A stretch of 5,782 nt of DNA from Flavobacteriaceae bacterium (GTDB lineage: Bacteria > Bacteroidota > Bacteroidia > Flavobacteriales > Flavobacteriaceae), in the NCBI GenBank assembly GCA_003511845.1, contig DOIV01000343.1:4527-10308 (forward strand), written 5' to 3'. The position numbers and the translations under genes are program-made. The stretch's first letter is position 1. The number at the start of each line of letters is the position of its first letter. Below, piece by piece: positions 1 to 3,277 of the stretch. The notes under the pieces are model-generated. The model made no database searches. It was not told the origin of the DNA and worked only from the letters and a program-made list of their open reading frames with translations.

Positions 1-212
1 TTCAATTCTGCGTGCCCAATAACTTCTTTAGAATCAGTATCAATAACTTTATATACCAATCTATTTTTAGTATTTACATAAATATCTAGCTGACTATGCG
101 TAATCGGATAATCAAAAATAGGACCACTAAATTGTATCATTGATTCTTCAGAGTCAACCCAATTTATCAATCTATTAAAATCTGCTTCTTTAAATTTTTC
201 TAGGTTTATCAT
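1..212 (-). CDS. GNAT-family N-acetyltransferase, N-terminal part (cut by left edge)
   Basis: Seventy codons are visible from an ATG at 212; the gene continues beyond base 1, so the C-terminal half is missing. The translation begins MINLEKFKEADFNRLINW and has the order of conserved pieces seen in RimJ/RimL-like GNAT acetyltransferases: an N-terminal beta strand, the DFNRLINWV helix, an SEESMIQFSGP stretch, and a strand leading to EVIGHAEL, where the central sheet starts. The acetyl-CoA binding motif (R/Q-x-x-G-x-G/A) would lie outside the window, so substrate and activity cannot be judged. Proteins of this family usually have about 165-190 residues. The ATG is only 10 bases downstream of the stop of the DJ-1/PfpI gene on the same strand, so the two are probably co-transcribed. 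Assignment to the fold is fairly secure; the acceptor (small molecule, ribosomal protein or antibiotic) is unknown. Confidence 0.75.
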   Translation of the reverse strand, partial: MINLEKFKEADFNRLINWVDSEESMIQFSGPIFDYPITHSQLDIYVNTKNRLVYKVIDTDSKEVIGHAEL

Positions 213-222
213 ATCTCAACTA

Positions 223-987
223 TTAATCTTTTTGCTTTTTAATCATATCAACAAATTCTAATGAAAAATTATACACATCACCTGGCCATCTTGCTGATAG
301 ATAGTTTCTATCTTTCACAATAAAACCTCTTTTTAAATTATTAAAACCATCTCTTAAAACTGGTAAAGTTCCTTTTAGAAAATTTGAGTCATCAGACAAA
401 ACGGATTTCACTTCATCTTCTACAGTAATTTCAGGATAAGTCAAATAATAATCTTTGAGCCAAAGTCGAGTTAATTGATAGCCTAATAACTCCTGTGTTT
501 TCAATAATGACGTCGTTTTATAATTATAGATAACTGATTTCTTTGTCGAAGAATCAGTACTTCTAGCTATTAAGACCACACCATGACAAATTGCACCAAC
601 CGTTTTATTTGCCTTAAAAAAATCGACAATCAAATTTTGAAGTGTTTTTGATTCTAAATATTCAGTAACACCTTTATCGTGTCCTCCAGGTAAAAGAATA
701 CCATCAAAATCTTTTTCATTGACATCATTATAACTTAAAGGGTTACAAAAAAATTCATCCTTTCTCATTTTAGAATGAGCATCAGCAGTATCATTTCTCG
801 CCATTAAAAGCGATTTAAAAACACCTAAGTCTTTGCCAGTCAACATTATTTTATCAGCTTCAGCTAATTTTCCATCTGGTGTAATAAACGTAATTTTAAT
901 TCCGTTATCACTAAGAATCTGCCACGGAATTACAGCTTCTGTTGGGTCAAACCCATAAGTTGGTAAAGGTATTAAAATGCTTTTCAT
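223..987 (-). CDS. DJ-1/PfpI family (type 1 glutamine amidotransferase-like) protein
   Basis: This 254-residue cytosolic protein has the DJ-1/PfpI/ThiJ fold. Visible hallmarks are the N-terminal strand KSILIPLPTYGFDPTE with a conserved acidic residue (E17) that typically contacts the active cysteine, the LLPGGHDKG loop (residues 99-106), and the nucleophile elbow AICHG with C134 as likely catalytic cysteine and H135 beside it. The C-terminal parts YYLTYPEITVEDEV (about 180-193) and NYLSARWPGD (228-237) match the long bacterial subgroup of about 230-260 residues rather than short PfpI proteases. Family members act as glyoxalase III-like or chaperone/deglycase enzymes (Hsp31 type) or have no known activity; the sequence does not settle which. 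No signal peptide or membrane segment is seen. It lies 16 bases downstream of bcp and 10 upstream of the GNAT gene, suggesting an operon with an oxidative or carbonyl stress theme (inference). The ATG at 987 is the natural start, directly ahead of the first beta strand. Confidence 0.85.
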   Translation of the reverse strand: MKSILIPLPTYGFDPTEAVIPWQILSDNGIKITFITPDGKLAEADKIMLTGKDLGVFKSLLMARNDTADAHSKMRKDEFFCNPLSYNDVNEKDFDGILLPGGHDKGVTEYLESKTLQNLIVDFFKANKTVGAICHGVVLIARSTDSSTKKSVIYNYKTTSLLKTQELLGYQLTRLWLKDYYLTYPEITVEDEVKSVLSDDSNFLKGTLPVLRDGFNNLKRGFIVKDRNYLSARWPGDVYNFSLEFVDMIKKQKD

Positions 988-1003
988 GTGTTTTACATAG
1001 TAA

Positions 1004-1456
1004 TTAGTCTAAAATTTGAGATGTATGTTCTTTTGTTTTTACTTTGACAATAACATCTTCTATAAAACCATTCTCATCAATAATAAATGTGGTGCGATAA
1101 ATCCCTTCATATTCTTTGCCCATAAACTTTTTAGGACCCCAAACTTTATAAGCATTAATGACCTCTTTATCAACATCAGCTAATAATGGAAAAGGCAATT
1201 CATTTTTATTTCTAAAATTCTCTTGTTTTTTTGCAGTATCTGCACTGACACCCAAAACGTCATACCCTTTTTTCAGAAATTGCTGGTAATTATCTCTTAA
1301 ATTACAGGCTTCCACCGTACAACCAGGCGTACTTGCTCTTGGGTAAAAAAATAAGACTAACTTCTTGCCCTTATAATCGCTCAATTTAATGGTGCTTTCG
1401 TTTTGATCTTTGGCTTCAAAATTTGGAGCCTTCTCCCCTATTTTTAATGTTGTCAT
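1004..1456 (-). CDS. bcp: Thioredoxin-dependent thiol peroxidase Bcp (peroxiredoxin, Prx-Q type)
   Basis: A cytosolic peroxiredoxin that reduces H2O2 and organic hydroperoxides using thioredoxin. With the start at 1456 it has 150 residues, the usual Bcp length, and begins MTTLKIGEKAPNF. The PxxxTxxC active site is P39-R-A-S-T43-P-G-C46, with C46 as peroxidatic cysteine; C51, five residues later in CTVEAC, is the resolving cysteine of the atypical two-cysteine Bcp/PrxQ group. The conserved active-site arginine is probably R121 in YRTTFIID. An upstream in-frame TTG at 1489 would add 11 residues (MVKFVKTKVTI) but would sit almost against the divergent nth start, over the likely promoters, and gives a non-family N-terminus, so I chose the ATG. 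It is the first gene of a leftward set with the DJ-1/PfpI and GNAT genes, and divergent from nth. Identification is secure. Confidence 0.95.
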   Translation of the reverse strand: MTTLKIGEKAPNFEAKDQNESTIKLSDYKGKKLVLFFYPRASTPGCTVEACNLRDNYQQFLKKGYDVLGVSADTAKKQENFRNKNELPFPLLADVDKEVINAYKVWGPKKFMGKEYEGIYRTTFIIDENGFIEDVIVKVKTKEHTSQILD

Positions 1457-1462
1457 AATTGT

Positions 1463-1470
1463 TACTTTTG
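1463..1470 (+). promoter_or_regulatory. Possible -7 promoter element of nth
   Basis: TACTTTTG matches the Bacteroidota -7 consensus TAnnTTTG and ends 21 bases before the nth ATG, which would give a short leader. I see no TTG at the expected -33 distance, so the call rests on one box and position only. Confidence 0.4.
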
Positions 1471-1476
1471 TTTTAA

Positions 1477-1484
1477 CAAATTTA
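1477..1484 (-). promoter_or_regulatory. Possible -7 promoter element of bcp operon
   Basis: Read on the minus strand this is TAAATTTG, matching TAnnTTTG, ending 20 bases before the bcp ATG at 1456. No good -33 TTTG is found at the usual spacing; the nearest TTTG (1500-1497) is only 12 bases away. It lies 6 bases from the opposing nth box, so the two promoters would overlap head to head. Confidence 0.35.
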
Positions 1485-1491
1485 ACCAAAA

Positions 1492-2139
1492 ATGACCAAA
1501 AAAGAAAGTGTAGCTTTTATTATTGAAACTTTAGAAAGTTTATATCCGAATCCACCAATACCTTTGAATCATAAAGACAATTATTCATTATTAATTTCAG
1601 TCTTACTTTCTGCTCAAAGTACTGATGCTAGAGTAAATATTATTACACCTCTATTATTTGCAAAAGCTGATAATCCGTACGATATGGTTAAATTAACCAT
1701 CAATGAAATTAGAGAAATAATAAGACCTGTGGGGCTTTCACCAATGAAATCGAAAGGAATACATGGTTTATCACAAATTTTAATTGATAAACATGATGGT
1801 AAGGTCCCTGCTAATTATGAAGATTTAGAAGCTTTACCTGCAGTTGGTCATAAAACAGCAGCTGTAGTGATGAGTCAAGCTTTTAACATACCTGCTTTCC
1901 CTGTAGATACTCATATTCATAGGTTGATGTATCGATGGAATTTAACATCTGGAAAAAATGTCATACAAACTGAAAAAGATGCTAAACGCCTATTCCCTAA
2001 AGAATTATGGAATAAATTACATTTACAAATCATCTATTACGGTAGAGAATACTCACCTGCAAGAGGCTGGAATTTAGATAAAGATAATATCACTAAAACA
2101 ATTGGAAGGAAAAGTGTACTAAAACAATATAAAAAATAA
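1492..2139 (+). CDS. nth: Endonuclease III (DNA glycosylase/AP lyase), variant without iron-sulfur cluster
   Basis: A 215-residue base excision repair enzyme that removes oxidised pyrimidines and nicks abasic sites. The LSAQSTD motif (39-45) starts the helical core. The helix-hairpin-helix is LPAVGHKTAAVV (115-126), with K121 as the Schiff-base lysine, and VDTHIHR (138-144) supplies catalytic D139, so both key residues are present. The family normally ends in a C-x6-C-x2-C-x5-C loop that holds a [4Fe-4S] cluster; here the equivalent region after HLQIIYYGREY reads SPARGWNLDKDNITKTIGRK, with serine (S188) at the first cysteine position, and there is no cysteine anywhere in the protein. The length is otherwise normal and the frame intact, so it looks like a clean cluster-free variant and not a decayed gene. 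Cluster-free relatives are known (yeast Ntg1, some MutY proteins). The ATG lies 35 bases from the divergent bcp start. MutY is less likely because the lysine is present and no C-terminal NUDIX-like domain follows. Confidence 0.93.
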   Translation: MTKKESVAFIIETLESLYPNPPIPLNHKDNYSLLISVLLSAQSTDARVNIITPLLFAKADNPYDMVKLTINEIREIIRPVGLSPMKSKGIHGLSQILIDKHDGKVPANYEDLEALPAVGHKTAAVVMSQAFNIPAFPVDTHIHRLMYRWNLTSGKNVIQTEKDAKRLFPKELWNKLHLQIIYYGREYSPARGWNLDKDNITKTIGRKSVLKQYKK

Positions 2140-2170
2140 ACTCCTTTAAACTAAAGCTTAAAGGAGTTTA
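2137..2170. terminator. Perfect 13-bp hairpin overlapping the nth stop codon
   Basis: The arms 2137-2149 (TAAACTCCTTTAA) and 2158-2170 pair perfectly around an 8-base loop; the left arm begins with the nth stop codon itself. On the plus strand no U-run follows (TAAAAAA comes next). On the minus strand the stem is followed at once by six T (2136-2131), so it looks better suited to stopping leftward transcripts before they enter nth as antisense. Confidence 0.65.
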
Positions 2171-2171
2171 T

Positions 2172-2208
2172 AAAAAAGGCTTGTAAAGTTTATTTACAAG
2201 CCTTTTTT
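2172..2208. terminator. Bidirectional rho-independent terminator
   Basis: The arms 2172-2187 and 2193-2208 form a perfect 16-bp stem around the loop GTTTA. The core GGCTTGTAAA/TTTACAAGCC is flanked by A6 on the left and T6 on the right, giving a U-run on whichever strand is transcribed. It serves the convergent nth (rightward) and the small-protein gene (leftward), whose stop codon (2209-2211) directly abuts it. Confidence 0.9.
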
Positions 2209-2352
2209 CTAATTCAAATTAAACATAAATTTTCTATCCTTATCATCTTTCACTACTTCAATCGATTTTGAGTAGTTTAATAAAAATGATATTGTACTTT
2301 TTTTAGGATTGAATTGCTTATGCTGCAATTCTTCAGTGTAAATTTTCTTCAT
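2209..2352 (-). CDS. Small unknown protein (47 residues) downstream of ECF sigma factor
   Basis: An open frame runs from ATG at 2352 to TAG at 2211-2209. The product begins MKKIYTEELQHKQFNPKK and continues with a predicted short helix STISFLLNYSKSIEVV (19-34), then a charged stretch KDDKDRK and the end FMFNLN. It is lysine-rich, has no signal peptide, membrane segment or cysteine, and I recognise no domain. Support for it being real: it fills the space between the sigma gene and the terminator exactly, its stop touches the terminator stem, and the PKK-x-T/S-x-x-FLLNYSKS pattern resembles small uncharacterised proteins I recall from Flavobacteriia (memory, not a search). It starts 58 bases after the sigma-factor stop on the same strand, with no terminator or clear promoter between them, so it is probably co-transcribed. 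A role linked to the sigma factor is possible but it lacks any anti-sigma domain features. Confidence 0.65.
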   Translation of the reverse strand: MKKIYTEELQHKQFNPKKSTISFLLNYSKSIEVVKDDKDRKFMFNLN

Positions 2353-2410
2353 ATAATACTATTGTTAAATTAAGGGTTATAGTAATAACGAAGAAATATT
2401 TACTTTATTG

Positions 2411-2995
2411 TTAATTGGTTAAAATTATTTTATTTTTTTCAATTATCTTTCTTAAGTTAATCAATGCATAACGCATTCTACCAAGTGCAGTATTGATACT
2501 TACTCCTGTATTTTCAGATATTTCTTTAAAACTCATATCTCTATATATACGCATAATCAATACTTCTTTTTGATCTGCAGGTAGTTCTTCAACTATTTTT
2601 CTAACATCAAAATGAATCTGACTCTTAATCATTTCTTTTTCTGCATTTAATGAAGAATCACTTAATACTGAAAAAATATCAAATTCGTCAGTATTTTTAA
2701 AAGAAGGCATTCTGTTGCTCTTTCTGAAGTGGTCAATAACTAAGTTATGAGAAATTCTCATTACCCAAGGTAAGAATTTACCTTCTTCATTGTAATTACC
2801 TAATTTTAAAGTTTTGATAACTTTAATAAAAGCATCTTGAAAAATATCTTCAGCGATATCTCTGTCTAAAACTTTTGAATAAATAAAACTGTAAATTTTT
2901 TGTTTGTGACGACCAACTAAGATTTCTAATGATCTTTCACTTCCGTTAATGTAGTTACTAACTAAGACGGCATCGTCTAACTTTTGTTTTTGCAT
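2411..2995 (-). CDS. RNA polymerase sigma factor, ECF (sigma-70 family, group 4)
   Basis: A 194-residue sigma factor that directs RNA polymerase to a specific promoter set. Region 2 spans about residues 19-95: the RHKQKIYSFIYS helix, the core-binding segment DRDIAEDIFQDAFIKVIK (44-61), and the -10 recognition part FLPWVMRISHNLVIDHFRK (74-92). An acidic linker (TDEFDIFSVLSDS) leads to region 4 (about 130-185), with ELPADQKEVLIMRI (137-150) and the -35 helix-turn-helix SFKEISENTGVSINTALGRM (155-174). The length is typical and region 3 is absent, as in ECF factors. No anti-sigma gene is adjacent; downstream lies only the 47-residue protein, upstream the divergent uvrA. The predicted promoter lies about 160 bases upstream, leaving a long leader with a tandem dyad repeat. 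The ATG at 2995 is preceded by AAAGGGAATT, a weak ribosome-binding-like stretch. The target regulon cannot be read from the sequence. Confidence 0.93.
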   Translation of the reverse strand: MQKQKLDDAVLVSNYINGSERSLEILVGRHKQKIYSFIYSKVLDRDIAEDIFQDAFIKVIKTLKLGNYNEEGKFLPWVMRISHNLVIDHFRKSNRMPSFKNTDEFDIFSVLSDSSLNAEKEMIKSQIHFDVRKIVEELPADQKEVLIMRIYRDMSFKEISENTGVSINTALGRMRYALINLRKIIEKNKIILTN

Positions 2996-3006
2996 AATTC
3001 CCTTTT

Positions 3007-3052
3007 TTAATGAAGTATTAAAACTTCTGTTAATGAAGCTATGAGACTTCGT
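3007..3052. repeat. Two tandem 23-base repeats, each with an internal dyad
   Basis: Units 3007-3029 and 3030-3052 both read TTAATGAAG-N7-ACTTC-N2, agreeing at 16 of 23 positions, with the differences in the N7 and N2 parts. Each contains the inverted pair GAAG/CTTC (GAAGT/ACTTC in unit 1), and a third TTAAT follows at 3052-3056. The array ends about 11 bases upstream of the sigma-factor start codon. It could be two operator sites or two small hairpins in the leader mRNA; neither is proven. Confidence 0.6.
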
Positions 3053-3154
3053 TAATTAAATTTAAAAAGTAGAACTATACTATAAGCGTTTATTTTTAGT
3101 TAGGGGAAACTAGTTCCGATAAAATTTTTATTCAATTGGTTATATTGAACGGTG

Positions 3155-3187
3155 CAAATATACCAACAAACATTTCAATTAAACAAA
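3155..3187 (-). promoter_or_regulatory. Predicted promoter of the ECF sigma factor gene
   Basis: On the minus strand TTTG (3187-3184), a 21-base spacer and TATATTTG (3162-3155), followed by C, match the Bacteroidota sigma-ABfr pattern TTTG-N17-23-TAnnTTTG. Transcription would begin near 3150, giving a leader of about 155 bases that carries the tandem dyad repeat. Confidence 0.6.
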
Positions 3188-3242
3188 CTTTTTTTAAAAA
3201 TATTTTATCTAAGCCTATGTTTTTTTTAATCAAATAAGTCAC

Positions 3243-3250
3243 TATATTTG
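3243..3250 (+). promoter_or_regulatory. Predicted -7 element of uvrA
   Basis: TATATTTG followed by C matches TAnnTTTG and lies 27 bases before the GTG start, so the leader would be about 20 bases. At the -33 distance there is only a T-run (3220-3227), without the G. The octamer plus C is identical to the -7 box of the divergent sigma-factor promoter. Confidence 0.5.
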
Positions 3251-3277
3251 CATTTATTCATATTTTAAAGGGCTTAC

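Larger units (their letters stand above)
2996..3277. other. Divergent intergenic region between sigma factor gene and uvrA
   Basis: This 282-base, strongly A+T-rich spacer contains no credible open frame, and the leftward leader has no ATG that could start a leader peptide. It holds the outward-facing promoters at 3155-3187 (minus) and 3243-3250 (plus), and the 23-base tandem repeat at 3007-3052. A short 6-bp dyad (TTCAAT at 3131-3136, ATTGAA at 3144-3149) would sit at the 5' end of the sigma-factor transcript. I see no riboswitch fold. Confidence 0.7.

Noticed and set aside
1457..1489. Eleven-residue N-terminal extension of Bcp from a TTG at 1489
   Set aside because: The extension does not match Bcp N-termini, would start two bases from the divergent nth ATG, and covers both candidate promoters; the ATG at 1456 gives the typical 150-residue form.
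1492..2139. Nth as a pseudogene because the iron-sulfur cysteines are missing
   Set aside because: The frame is intact and of full length, both catalytic residues are kept, and promoter and terminator signals are present.
3101..3120. Near-palindrome around ACTAGT (GGAAACTAGTTCC) as an operator
   Set aside because: Symmetry needs a one-base bulge beyond the central 8 bases (AACTAGTT), and there is no second copy in the window; too weak to call.
3163..3277. SOS (LexA) box ahead of uvrA
   Set aside because: I found no convincing dyad of a known LexA type, and many Bacteroidota lack a classical LexA system.
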